Positions 7,585 to 14,829 of a stretch of 57,618 nucleotides of DNA are shown here, in pieces. Each line of letters opens with the position of its first letter. Within the stretch, counting starts at the first letter, position 1. Both the position numbers and the translations under genes were made by a program. The notes under the pieces are model-generated. The model made no database searches, had not been told where the DNA came from, and saw only the letters and a program-made list of their open reading frames with translations. Source of the DNA: a virus; IMG/VR virus record IMGVR_UViG_3300031251_000022, positions 1-57,618 of that record; one strand, 5' to 3'.

Positions 7585-7866
7585 ATGACGACGACGACTG
7601 ACGATCTGTTCTGTGATAACTCCCGCATCGCATTTGACTACCCTCGCCACAACTTCTACGGGGTGTTGTCGAAGCTGGAGCCGCGACGCCTGCAGGTGAC
7701 TGCCATCCGCGACCTGACCTGCGACCCGATTGAGGGTCAGACGTTCGAGCTGAATCCGCTGCTGAAGCGAGGGCTACTTCTCGTGACGGGGATCGATCTC
7801 GACAAGGGCCAGGAGCGGAGCTTCTACGTCGAGTCGATGCGGCGAGTGAAGCGGATCGAGGGGTAG
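7585..7866 (+). CDS. Hypothetical protein, WYL-like C-terminus
   Basis: This 93-residue protein starts at ATG 7585 with GAGGGG upstream. The segment around residues 30-90, with a TAIRDLTCDPIEGQTFEL stretch followed by LKRGLLLVTGIDL and RSFYVESMRRV, resembles the short beta-barrel of WYL-type ligand-binding modules, but the match is loose. It is the last rightward gene before the integration region and is followed by a strong hairpin that would separate it from the leftward integrase operon. Confidence 0.5.
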   Translation: MTTTTDDLFCDNSRIAFDYPRHNFYGVLSKLEPRRLQVTAIRDLTCDPIEGQTFELNPLLKRGLLLVTGIDLDKGQERSFYVESMRRVKRIEG

Positions 7867-7899
7867 CAAGACCAAAGGACGAAAGATACTTTGGGCCAA

Positions 7900-7931
7900 C
7901 GACCCGGACGGCGTGACAGCTTTCCGGGTCG
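7900..7931. terminator. Bidirectional hairpin terminator candidate
   Basis: CGACCCGG (7900-7907) and CCGGGTCG (7924-7931) form an 8-bp GC-rich stem with a 16-base loop. It lies 33 bases after the stop of the gene ending at 7866 and faces the converging integrase operon. Downstream is CTTCGTTTC, only weakly T-rich. Confidence 0.5.
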
Positions 7932-8083
7932 CTTCGTTTCACGGGCAAAGTGTTGAGTGAAAAGTTGAGTGAAACGGCGAAATCGTCTCTCGATCCGGCC
8001 TGTCGATTTCCGCGAAAATAAACAAACCGCCTGCACCTCTCAAGAGATTTATTCGGCCGGTTTAATCATTTTGAATCCGGTGA

Positions 8084-8124
8084 GATTATGAGTCCTCTGC
8101 TCTAACCGATTGAGCTACGGTCCC
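8084..8124 (-). other. attP core: 5' half of a CAU-anticodon tRNA gene
   Basis: Read on the minus strand, 8124 to 8084 gives a tRNA 5' half: a 7-base acceptor strand, TA, a D-arm with GCTC/GAGC and AATCGGTTA loop, and an anticodon arm with loop CTCATAA (anticodon CAU, Met or Ile2). Pairing fails after the second base following the loop and no T-arm follows, so it is a tRNA fragment. It lies just past the 3' end of the integrase gene. This is the classical att arrangement for tyrosine integrases. Recombination would regenerate a full tRNA at one junction. Confidence 0.8.
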
Positions 8125-8147
8125 GACACTGTAAAAACAGGCTGTTT

Positions 8148-9323
8148 TCAACTTTCCTTGCTGCTGTCGTCGGGCGGTGTTGAGTCGAAAGTTGAGTGAT
8201 TTTTCCCGCCTTTCGACTTCCTCACCTCCGCCGATATCTTCTGGGCATCGAGGTTTGCGTAGTAGGTTGTGGTCGTTTTGATGTCCTTGTGTCGCATGAG
8301 TTTCTGCAGGACGACTGGGTACACCCTTGGCGCCCAGCGAGTCCCGAACGTGCGGCGGAGATCCTGGGCGGAAGCGAACTTGCCTCTCCTGTGATCGACC
8401 ACAATACCGGCCTTCTCTCCAATTTCCGAGATCGTACGGGAGAGGTTCGTCTCATTGTTTATCGGGTGCCCTCGCTCCCCAAGTGGATTGAAGACGTGGC
8501 CGTGCCGCTCGCTCTCCGGGGTCCGCAGCAGGAACCTCTCGAAGTCGTCCGTGATCGGCAGACTCGTCGTCGTGCGGCCCTTGTCGTCCTCCGCGTCGAT
8601 CTCAATCACTGGGTACTTTTCCTTGAGGCTGACCCGTGGGGCGATTGGGTCGTCCCAAGACAGCTCGGCGGCTTCTGCCAGGCGAAGACCGGAGATCCAG
8701 AGCCCGATCAACAGGTGTCTCCACGATGCGACCTGAGGCGGGGTGACGACGAGGGAGACCGCCCGCAGCATCTTGACGAACTCCCAGAACGTCAGGTCGC
8801 GGCCCTTCACCTTGCGTCCGCGACTGGTCCTGAGCTTCGCCTCAGGGAGAATGGGTAGTGTCGCCAGATGCCCCTGACCTACTGCCCACTCCAACGCACA
8901 GCGAATCGCGATGATGTGCCCACGGATGGTGTCTTCGGCCCGGCCAAGTCCCCGCAGCTTGGCGATGTATCGGGAGATCTCGACCGAGTCCAGCGAGGCT
9001 AGCGTCTCCGGCTTCATCGTCTTTTCGTAGACGTGCAACTTCGAGATGTGCCACTTCTCCGTCGCCTCATCCATGCTGCTGGTTTCCCGGTCATGGTAGA
9101 CGACGAGGAAGTCTTTCCAAAGGAGCGACCCATCGCCCTTGGGGATTCGCTGGTTGAGTTCCGCCTCCAGCCTCACGCGGGCGGTTTCGGCGTCGCGTTT
9201 CTTGGTGCATTTGCTTGAGCGAGTCTCGCGTTTGCCTGTCTTCGGATCCGTCCACTGGAGATAGAAAAACTTCCGTCCAGCGTCGATCACGTAGACTTTG
9301 ATGGAGTCGGCCGGCGTGCTCAT
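8148..9323 (-). CDS. int: Tyrosine-type site-specific integrase
   Basis: This 391-residue phage integrase has a beta-rich N-terminal arm-binding region, a SAM-like core-binding domain (about 75-160) and a catalytic domain. Visible catalytic residues are R214 (GLRLAEAAELSW), K248 region (DDKGRT), R323 in QDLRRTFGTRW, H345 (LMRHKDIKTTTTYY) and Y354 or Y355. The usual His of the HxxR box is Gln320. Its 5' end overlaps the upstream lipoprotein gene by four bases, so it is the last gene of a three-gene leftward operon. The attP core lies 23 bases beyond its stop. Confidence 0.93.
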   Translation of the reverse strand: MSTPADSIKVYVIDAGRKFFYLQWTDPKTGKRETRSSKCTKKRDAETARVRLEAELNQRIPKGDGSLLWKDFLVVYHDRETSSMDEATEKWHISKLHVYEKTMKPETLASLDSVEISRYIAKLRGLGRAEDTIRGHIIAIRCALEWAVGQGHLATLPILPEAKLRTSRGRKVKGRDLTFWEFVKMLRAVSLVVTPPQVASWRHLLIGLWISGLRLAEAAELSWDDPIAPRVSLKEKYPVIEIDAEDDKGRTTTSLPITDDFERFLLRTPESERHGHVFNPLGERGHPINNETNLSRTISEIGEKAGIVVDHRRGKFASAQDLRRTFGTRWAPRVYPVVLQKLMRHKDIKTTTTYYANLDAQKISAEVRKSKGGKNHSTFDSTPPDDSSKES

Positions 9324-10243
9324 GGCTTGCTCAGGATCTGCTCTGCTTCAGTCGCTGCTGCTGTTCCCGGATAGGATTCAATCAGTTCTTTCAGCCATTT
9401 CCGGCCTGTTTCGGTTTCCTTCTTGTCGATGAACTTCTTCGCCAGGGCCAGCTTCGCGGCGGCTTTCTTCTCGTCCATCTCCATCTTGGCCTTTTTCTCT
9501 TCGTTGGCCTTGGTGTCATCCTCTTTTTTCTTTCGGGCTGCGATCGCATCTAGTGCGATTTGTCTCTTCTTTTTCTCATCTGGCGTCAGGTCTGGGATTG
9601 TTGCATCGATCTCATACTGGCTGAACTCGCCTGTAGGGAGTTCCGATTGGTCGAAAATGCAGAGCAGTTCATGGACTGTCTTACTGCCCATCCCCACGGT
9701 TTCGTATGTCACGGTCCCTTGCACCTCAAATAGCGACTGATCGAGCTTTAGCTTCTTTCCGTCGACGACGTTCTCAAGATTGAGTCCGCGAATCATTACG
9801 AGCACTGGCCTGTCTCGTGAAATTGCCGCCAGGCATGATCCCATCTGTTTTGACACGACCTGAATCACCTCGACGGTGGATGTGATCGATCCGGAATCTC
9901 CCTTGTCCATGTCTCTGAAATTGATCGGCGGGAGCTTGGTCGCTTCGGATATTATCAACCTGAGCGACGCGATCTCCCTGTTGAGAGATTTCATTGCGTC
10001 CTGCTCTCCTGCTGTGTCCGCCGAGATCCTGCAGTCCCTCACCTTCGACTTCAGGGTGTTGATCAACTCGACGGAACGCTTGGCGGACAAATGAGCGGCG
10101 TCGATTCGATTCTGAACCGTTTGATGGATCTTCTTCTTGGGTGGCGACTTGGCGCCAGGCTTCGCAACTGCAGATGTATCCTGGGCATGGGAGGTACATC
10201 CGAGCAGGATCACGCACAAAACAGCCAAGCTACACATGATCAC
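9320..10243 (-). CDS. Predicted lipoprotein co-transcribed with integrase
   Basis: This 307-residue protein begins MIMCSLAVLCVILLGCTSHA, a lipoprotein signal with lipobox LLGC. The mature part has a basic linker, a helical region, a beta-rich middle (residues 150-215) and a Lys/Glu-rich coiled coil ending in a TPR-like helix pair (KKFIDKKETETGRKWLKELI). It overlaps the integrase by four bases and the gene upstream by four bases. An exported protein expressed with int is a good candidate for lysogenic conversion or superinfection exclusion, but that is inference. Confidence 0.7.
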   Translation of the reverse strand: MIMCSLAVLCVILLGCTSHAQDTSAVAKPGAKSPPKKKIHQTVQNRIDAAHLSAKRSVELINTLKSKVRDCRISADTAGEQDAMKSLNREIASLRLIISEATKLPPINFRDMDKGDSGSITSTVEVIQVVSKQMGSCLAAISRDRPVLVMIRGLNLENVVDGKKLKLDQSLFEVQGTVTYETVGMGSKTVHELLCIFDQSELPTGEFSQYEIDATIPDLTPDEKKKRQIALDAIAARKKKEDDTKANEEKKAKMEMDEKKAAAKLALAKKFIDKKETETGRKWLKELIESYPGTAAATEAEQILSKP

Positions 10244-10584
10244 CCCTTCTTTCGCGTCGATTTCTTGACGATCCCCAGTGAGTTCGCTTTCGCGAGAGCC
10301 TCTCTCTTGGCCTTGTCAAACGCATTCTTCTGCTGCCGGATTTGGAACGCCGCTGGCTTCCCCGTTTTTTTGGCGTGGAGCTGGTTTCGGAACTGAAACT
10401 CCGATTCCGTGCAAAGCCTGTAAAGTGAGTCTGCGTAAGTTTTTGCGACAGACAATTGCAGGTAGATCGGCGAAAACTCGTGGTCCTTCATGTTCTTTGC
10501 GAGAGACGCGAGGGCATCGGAAGCGGCCTTCATCGCGGATGCCAGGTACTCGATGTCTTCGATCGTGTGCGGTGTGAACGCCAT
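10240..10584 (-). CDS. Hypothetical helical protein, first gene of the int operon
   Basis: This protein has 114 residues from ATG at 10584 (MAFTPHTIEDIEYLASAM); a GTG at 10638 would add 18 residues but looks less protein-like. It is almost wholly alpha-helical and basic at the C-terminus (IVKKSTRKKG). No membrane or metal motif is visible. It overlaps the lipoprotein start by four bases. It could be a cytoplasmic partner of the operon or a small regulator, with no family recognised. Confidence 0.55.
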   Translation of the reverse strand: MAFTPHTIEDIEYLASAMKAASDALASLAKNMKDHEFSPIYLQLSVAKTYADSLYRLCTESEFQFRNQLHAKKTGKPAAFQIRQQKNAFDKAKREALAKANSLGIVKKSTRKKG

Positions 10585-10700
10585 TGGATTCTCGAATTCT
10601 TGAAATTCTTTTTGCGACGCAAATCTCCGACAGATCACTGCTTAAATCAAACCGCTATCTGGATAGAGCTAGATTTTTCTAAGCTATTTCACGAAATATC

Positions 10701-10729
10701 TTGACGCCATTGGCGGTCGGGTGTTTAAT
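10701..10729 (+). promoter_or_regulatory. Early rightward promoter candidate
   Basis: TTGACG (10701-10706), a 17-base spacer and TTTAAT (10724-10729) make a strong sigma70-type promoter. It lies in the AT-rich gap between the leftward int operon and the rightward early genes, the expected position of an early/lysogeny switch. Nearby imperfect palindromes (for example around CTATCTGGATAG at 10651-10662 and ATTTCACGAAAT near 10686-10697) could be operators. Confidence 0.6.
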
Positions 10730-10805
10730 CCACCCATCAAACGCATCACAAAAACGATGCGACGAACGAAAACAAAACCGAATTCGCGGGCCGGGAGAGA
10801 CTGAG

Positions 10806-11123
10806 ATGACCACCAAGAAGCCAAGGGCGAAGGTGAAGGATCACCAGGCCGAACAGCGGACGTACTCCGCTGGTGTCGACCCAACCGTGAGCTACCCCGT
10901 CAATGACTTCCTGATCGTGGCCCGGCTGTCACGTGCCCGTCTGGCCTACGCCAAGCGGCGTGCGAGAGAAATGGGGATCGATCTCGTCCGTGATACAGGA
11001 ACGCCAACGGTCCTTGGCAAGGACTGGATTGCCTACTGCGAGCGATGCAAGGCGTACACGACCGTTCGCGGTCGACCGCGGCAGTCGAAGGAGTCCACGG
11101 CGGGCAACGCGACTTCCACTTAA
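10806..11123 (+). CDS. HTH_17/MerR-like small DNA-binding protein A
   Basis: This 105-residue basic protein starts at ATG 10806 with GGGAGAG upstream. The core, YPVNDFLIVARLSRARLAYA followed by KRRAREMGIDLVRDTG and VLGKDWIAYCE, is a winged-helix of the excisionase / HTH_17 type. It is a paralogue of the protein at 11212, which shares the same order of motifs and a similar basic tail (RGRPRQSK). As first gene after the early promoter it may be an excisionase, an early regulator or the lysogeny repressor. The exact role is open. Confidence 0.65.
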   Translation: MTTKKPRAKVKDHQAEQRTYSAGVDPTVSYPVNDFLIVARLSRARLAYAKRRAREMGIDLVRDTGTPTVLGKDWIAYCERCKAYTTVRGRPRQSKESTAGNATST

Positions 11124-11165
11124 CCAGATCACCGCAAAATCGCTCAACCCCGTAAAAACAGCACA

Positions 11166-11183
11166 TTGACCACACTTTGACCA
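11166..11183 (+). promoter_or_regulatory. Tandem TTGACCA repeats, possible operator
   Basis: TTGACCA occurs at 11166-11172 and 11177-11183, spaced 11 bp (one helical turn), just before the second HTH gene. This is the layout of a tandem binding site. One copy could alternatively serve as a -35 box. Confidence 0.4.
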
Positions 11184-11211
11184 GATTCCCACTCGCACGG
11201 ATGGACGCGAC

Positions 11212-11472
11212 ATGGCAGGAGCCAAGACGAGCACGAGTGGGATCTGGTCGAGTCGATCGTACCCGATTCGCGAGTTCCTCAAGATCATGGGGCTCACTCG
11301 CAAGAAGCTGGCTGAGCTGAGATCACGAGGGCTGATTGTCCGTGATGCGGGCCAGCCTGTGATCCTCGGCTCCGACTGGCATGAGTTCCTCCGATGCTGC
11401 CCTGAGTACCGCCCACTTCGCCGAGGGCCAGGGCGTCCGCGAAACTTCGACAAGTCACCCGCGTCCGACTGA
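11212..11472 (+). CDS. HTH_17/MerR-like small DNA-binding protein B
   Basis: This 86-residue protein starts at ATG 11212. Residues 15-65, starting with YPIREFLKIMGLTRKKLAEL and continuing RSRGLIVRDAG with VILGSDWHEFLR, form a clear helix-turn-helix plus wing of the excisionase / HTH_17 group. The tail RRGPGRPRN is AT-hook-like. It is a paralogue of the protein at 10806 and is preceded by tandem TTGACCA repeats. The pair could form a regulatory switch or combine excisionase and repressor roles. Confidence 0.7.
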   Translation: MAGAKTSTSGIWSSRSYPIREFLKIMGLTRKKLAELRSRGLIVRDAGQPVILGSDWHEFLRCCPEYRPLRRGPGRPRNFDKSPASD

Positions 11473-11519
11473 CGCGACCCCTTAAACGTCACCTGACAAC
11501 CGTTCTGAAAGGTGCTCTC

Positions 11520-11954
11520 ATGGCTACCGGTACGCCTATTGCCGAATTCGATCCTGCCTCAATGGCGAATCGGATCGTTCTCCCGTCCCTCCCCGAGCTT
11601 CGTGGTCTTCAGGAAATCATCGACCTGCAGACGCGGGAGCTGAACCGGCTGAAGAAGTTTGCTGAAGAGCATCGCAAGCTCGTCCAGTGGCGTGATGGGA
11701 TCGTCGCCGAAGATCTGGCCGACAAGATCGACGTGCGGCTGGAGGACTACCAAGACGACGGAGGTGGGCGGTCTGCCGTCGCCATCGATCAGGAGTCCGT
11801 CGCGATTGACCTGTCGTGCGAACAGGAGGAAGGCGACTTCATCCCGTCCGTCGTGATCGTGACGAAGGATCTGGAGGACGGCGACACCTGCCGCCTGCGA
11901 CTGACGCTGCGGGCTACCCATCTCGTCTACGACGTTGAACTCGCTTCAAGCTGA
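11520..11954 (+). CDS. Hypothetical protein with coiled coil
   Basis: This 144-residue acidic protein starts at ATG 11520 (AAAGGTG upstream). Residues 25-60 form a heptad-like coiled coil (LQEIIDLQTRELNRLKKF), and the C-terminal half is beta-rich. It lies between the HTH pair and the CsrA homologue. No catalytic motif is seen and the function is unknown. Confidence 0.6.
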   Translation: MATGTPIAEFDPASMANRIVLPSLPELRGLQEIIDLQTRELNRLKKFAEEHRKLVQWRDGIVAEDLADKIDVRLEDYQDDGGGRSAVAIDQESVAIDLSCEQEEGDFIPSVVIVTKDLEDGDTCRLRLTLRATHLVYDVELASS

Positions 11955-11962
11955 AGCATCCC

Positions 11963-12039
11963 CCGCAGCCGCCCGAACGGGCGTGATCCTTTTGTGTTGG
12001 CCCGCACGAGGTTCACGTGGGCGGCTGCGGTTTCTCTCT
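11963..12039 (+). terminator. Nested hairpins: terminator or attenuator
   Basis: CCGCAGCCGCCC (11963-11974) is a perfect inverted repeat of GGGCGGCTGCGG (12019-12030), followed by TTTCTCTCTC. Inside, CGCCCG (11970-11975) can instead pair with CGGGCG (11978-11983), followed by TGATCCTTTTG. The two structures exclude each other, as in attenuators. The site lies directly before the small membrane gene and csrA. Confidence 0.5.
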
Positions 12040-12072
12040 CAATCTCAATCTCTCGGGGCCAAGGATCGAATC

Positions 12073-12267
12073 ATGCCGCTCGTCAACTTCGATGCCCATC
12101 AGGCGATTGGACCTGTGCTCGTGTTCGCGAGCGGTGCTGTGACGTGTGTTTTGGTGTGGCTGTTTCAGGGTGCGGATCGACCCGCAGGAAGTGGAGGCAT
12201 GGATGCTCATTTTGACGTTGACAATTGGCGGTTCAGTGATCGTGGGCGAGGGCGACGCGGCAACTGA
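12073..12267 (+). CDS. Small membrane protein overlapping csrA
   Basis: This 64-residue frame starts at ATG 12073 with AAGGATC upstream. One membrane helix is clear (AIGPVLVFASGAVTCVLVWLF), followed by a soluble tail. The last 65 bases overlap the start of the CsrA homologue in another frame. The N-terminal half is convincing and the tail may simply run into csrA. The function is unknown. Confidence 0.45.
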   Translation: MPLVNFDAHQAIGPVLVFASGAVTCVLVWLFQGADRPAGSGGMDAHFDVDNWRFSDRGRGRRGN

Positions 12268-12406
12268 AGTCTGCGTCCTGTCGTCGAAAGGTGACAGGGT
12301 GAAGATCGGAGTGAAAGGCCCTCAACGAGTTGTCCGCGATCTGGTCGACGGACGAGCCAAACAAGCAAGAAAGGACAAGGTGGGCAGTGAGCCAAACGAC
12401 CTGTGA
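12203..12406 (+). CDS. csrA: CsrA/RsmA-type RNA-binding regulator
   Basis: This 67-residue protein starts at ATG 12203 with GGAGG five bases upstream. It begins MLILTLTIGGSVIVG and continues with VCVLSSKGDRVKIGVKGPQ, matching strands 1-5 of CsrA (MLILTRRVGE, VKIGI-type motif), then a short C-terminal helix. CsrA dimers bind GGA-containing hairpins near ribosome sites and change translation and mRNA stability. A phage copy could redirect host carbon or motility control, or regulate phage leaders, several of which form hairpins nearby. It has an insertion of a few residues between strands 2 and 3 relative to the usual family. Confidence 0.75.
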   Translation: MLILTLTIGGSVIVGEGDAATEVCVLSSKGDRVKIGVKGPQRVVRDLVDGRAKQARKDKVGSEPNDL

Positions 12407-13385
12407 ATTCCCCGATCTCGACACAACGCCGGATGACACCGACGATCTGCTCGCGGGCATCGGCATCGACATCGATGCGGAGATTGAAACGACCCTCTCC
12501 GCAGACGACGCGGCGAAGGCGGCAGAGGCTGAAGGGCTGGAGCGAATCCGCGAGTTCATCGCATCGCCTGCCAGGACTGGCGAGCCGTTCTACTTGGACT
12601 TTGAGACGATCCCCGACTTCTCGCGGATGGAGGCATTCGGGCTCGATCCACTGCCCACTCTTCCACCTGTGGAGGGGCTGGACGAGCTTCTCCCTCCCGA
12701 CCAGTTCCTATCGCAAACAGTCCCTGAGATCGACGCCTACCTGGGTCGTCACAATCCGCCAGGGGAGTGGATTGCGGAAGTGATTGAGACAGAGAAGGCT
12801 GGCAAGGCCCGCAAGGGAGTCTTCGAGAAGATCGAAGCTCACCAGCGGCGGATCTCGTCTATCGCCAACGCGGAAACGGATCGCATCAAGCTCATGTCCG
12901 TGACGCCGATGATGTGCCGCATCTGCTCGATGGCGTTCGCTGTCGGGCGGGACAAGCCGAGATCGATCTACTGCGGCGATAACACGCTCATGGAAAAGCA
13001 CGTCCTTGATATGGCTTGGAAGCTGATCCATCGGCACGGCCCACTCATCGGGTTCGGCGTCGGATTCTTCGACATCCCCGTTCTGCTGACGCGGTCGATG
13101 GTGCTGCGGGTTCACCCGTCGAAGGTGCTGGATCGGAAGCGATTCGGATCATCTGACGTGCTGGACTTGGGGCAGGAGCTGTACGGCGGAGGGAGGAATC
13201 TCGGACTCAAGCCGACGTGTGCGAGCCTGGGGATTGAGGCGTCGCTGCCGGACGTGGATGGGTCGCAGGTCTACGAGATGTTTAAGGCCGGCCGGACTGA
13301 CGAGATCCGGGCGTACAACGAGAGCGACGTTGATCTGGTTCAGCGTCTGCACCTCGACCGAATGGCAGGGTACTTCTGCGTCTAG
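12387..13385 (+). CDS. 3'-5' exonuclease, RNase H-like (DnaQ / PolB exonuclease type)
   Basis: This protein has 332 residues from GTG 12387, which sits inside a TGGGCAGTG octamer and overlaps the csrA end. Exo I motif FYLDFETI lies near residue 70, Exo II IGFGVGFFDIPVLL near 220 and Exo III YNESDVDLV near 309, giving the DEDD metal ligands. The arrangement fits predicted 3'-5' exonucleases related to the PolB proofreading domain. It probably acts in phage DNA recombination with the following RecT. An acidic N-terminal segment carries DDLLAGIGI, a motif repeated at the ends of two other phage proteins. Confidence 0.8.
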   Translation: MSQTTCEFPDLDTTPDDTDDLLAGIGIDIDAEIETTLSADDAAKAAEAEGLERIREFIASPARTGEPFYLDFETIPDFSRMEAFGLDPLPTLPPVEGLDELLPPDQFLSQTVPEIDAYLGRHNPPGEWIAEVIETEKAGKARKGVFEKIEAHQRRISSIANAETDRIKLMSVTPMMCRICSMAFAVGRDKPRSIYCGDNTLMEKHVLDMAWKLIHRHGPLIGFGVGFFDIPVLLTRSMVLRVHPSKVLDRKRFGSSDVLDLGQELYGGGRNLGLKPTCASLGIEASLPDVDGSQVYEMFKAGRTDEIRAYNESDVDLVQRLHLDRMAGYFCV

Positions 13386-13427
13386 CCTGCTGCGGGAACG
13401 TGATCGCGATTGCTGCCGCAGCAAGGC
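13385..13427 (+). promoter_or_regulatory. Intergenic hairpin
   Basis: TGCTGCGG (13388-13395) pairs with CCGCAGCA (13416-13423), extended by GCC/GGC with one bulge. It overlaps the exonuclease stop and lies in the 143-base leader of the RecT gene. No T-run follows. It may protect or regulate the mRNA. Confidence 0.35.
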
Positions 13428-13528
13428 AGTCCCTTAGACGGCTGATCGCGGGGCCGGGTAGCGGGCCAGAACGCACCGATGGCACTCGGGACAGACCGAG
13501 ATTACGGCAACTCACACAAAGGAAAATC

Positions 13529-14662
13529 ATGACCGACTCGACTTCACTCTCGATTCTCGACAGGGTCCAAGACCCGCAGAACTTCATCATCGGCATGGGC
13601 AAGATGTTTGCCCTGTCTGCCATGTTCGGCTGCAAGACTGAGCCGCAAGGGATCGTGCTCGCGATGCACTGTGCGATGGAGCGAGTCTCCCCACTCAAGA
13701 TCATGTCGCGTTACCACTTCATCGACGGCAAACTGCGGATGAAGGCTGCGGCAATGCTCGCCGAGTTCAGGCGGATGGGTGGTCAGCACACCTGGGTTAA
13801 GGACGGAAGCGACGGAAAGGTTGCGACAATCGAACTGCGACTCGGCGAAGAAAAGGTCACATCGACATTCACGATTGACGACGCGAACCGCCAGGGGCTG
13901 GTCAAGGCCGGGTCCGCATGGACGAAGGCACCGGCGAACATGCTCCGCTGGCGGGCGGTGTCGAATGGCGTTGACATGATCTGTCCGGAAGCGGGGATCG
14001 AAGGGTCAGGGCTGGACGAGTCCGACGATCCGAACGACGGCGAGATCATCGACGTGACGGCTGAACCTGTCAGCCCTGCTCCTGCTCCGGCGAACCCCGC
14101 TCAATCTGCCGCCGAAAAGAAGACTCGCAAGGCAAAGGCCGAGTCCGCTCCCGCTCCTGCCGCGACGGAATCTGCACCCGCTCCCGCGGCTCCCGCGACG
14201 ACCGAACCAATTCAGCAGCAGTCCAGCGAGCCCGCTCCGCAGGAGACTACCCACTCGACTGCGGCTGCGGCTGTGGCGCCCACGACGGCAGCAGCGGAAC
14301 CGGCTCCCGCTGCTGAACCTGCCCCTGCAGCGACCCCTTCCGCCGATCTCCCGCCCATCGTCACCGAGATCCTGCAGTTAATCGACTACGTCGGCAAGCG
14401 ATGGCCATCCGACAAGGGGACATGGGACGACGCCTTCGGCAAGGTGAAGTCGGTACTCAAGTTCCCGGAAGGCAACACGCTCGCGGAGCAGGTGACGAAG
14501 CTCCCTGACGCAATTCGCCAGAAGCTCGCCGGATGGCTCAACACCGAGCGACAGAAGATCGACCGTCTCGGCGGGGCGAAGGATCTATCGGCCTGGGCGA
14601 ACCAGTCCCCTCAACAGGCGGCGGCAGCAGCGGCAACGTCGACCCCCGCATCCGCGAGCTGA
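13529..14662 (+). CDS. recT: RecT-family single-strand annealing protein
   Basis: This 377-residue protein starts at ATG 13529 (AAAGGAAAA upstream). Residues 1-190 resemble RecT-type recombinases: FIIGMGKMFALSAMFGCKT, VLAMHCAMERVSPLKIM and the KAPANMLRWRAVS segment near 155 correspond to conserved positions of the family. Residues 195-300 are an Ala/Pro/Thr-rich linker, followed by a helical C-terminal domain of about 70 residues that most RecT proteins lack. With the upstream exonuclease it forms an annealing-recombination pair. Confidence 0.75.
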   Translation: MTDSTSLSILDRVQDPQNFIIGMGKMFALSAMFGCKTEPQGIVLAMHCAMERVSPLKIMSRYHFIDGKLRMKAAAMLAEFRRMGGQHTWVKDGSDGKVATIELRLGEEKVTSTFTIDDANRQGLVKAGSAWTKAPANMLRWRAVSNGVDMICPEAGIEGSGLDESDDPNDGEIIDVTAEPVSPAPAPANPAQSAAEKKTRKAKAESAPAPAATESAPAPAAPATTEPIQQQSSEPAPQETTHSTAAAAVAPTTAAAEPAPAAEPAPAATPSADLPPIVTEILQLIDYVGKRWPSDKGTWDDAFGKVKSVLKFPEGNTLAEQVTKLPDAIRQKLAGWLNTERQKIDRLGGAKDLSAWANQSPQQAAAAAATSTPASAS

Positions 14663-14829
14663 ACCCTGCCCTGCAAGCTCTCGCAACTCGGCACGGGTTC
14701 GAGCGGCTTAACGATGCGTGCCTGGAATCACTCGGATACCCGCTGGTGATGACTCATCAGCAGAGCGAAATCGAAACGGCAATTCGGCATTTACTGGCAA
14801 CACAAGCACAAACAAGGAATCGATCATGA
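14533..14829 (+). CDS. Hypothetical short frame overlapping the recT end
   Basis: The frame has 98 codons from ATG 14533, but only the part from about 14640, ending with HQQSEIETAIRHLLATQAQT, looks like a real protein. The first 35 codons lie inside recT in another frame and read as shadow. Either a non-ATG start lies near 14660 (CTG after the recT stop region), or the segment was once part of the recT product. The frame stops on the ATGA of the next gene, typical of a real coupled gene. Confidence 0.35.
   Translation: MAQHRATEDRPSRRGEGSIGLGEPVPSTGGGSSGNVDPRIRELNPALQALATRHGFERLNDACLESLGYPLVMTHQQSEIETAIRHLLATQAQTRNRS

Noticed and set aside
7585-7866. Firm assignment as a WYL-domain regulator
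   Set aside because: Only a weak pattern over about 60 residues; no HTH domain, so left as hypothetical.
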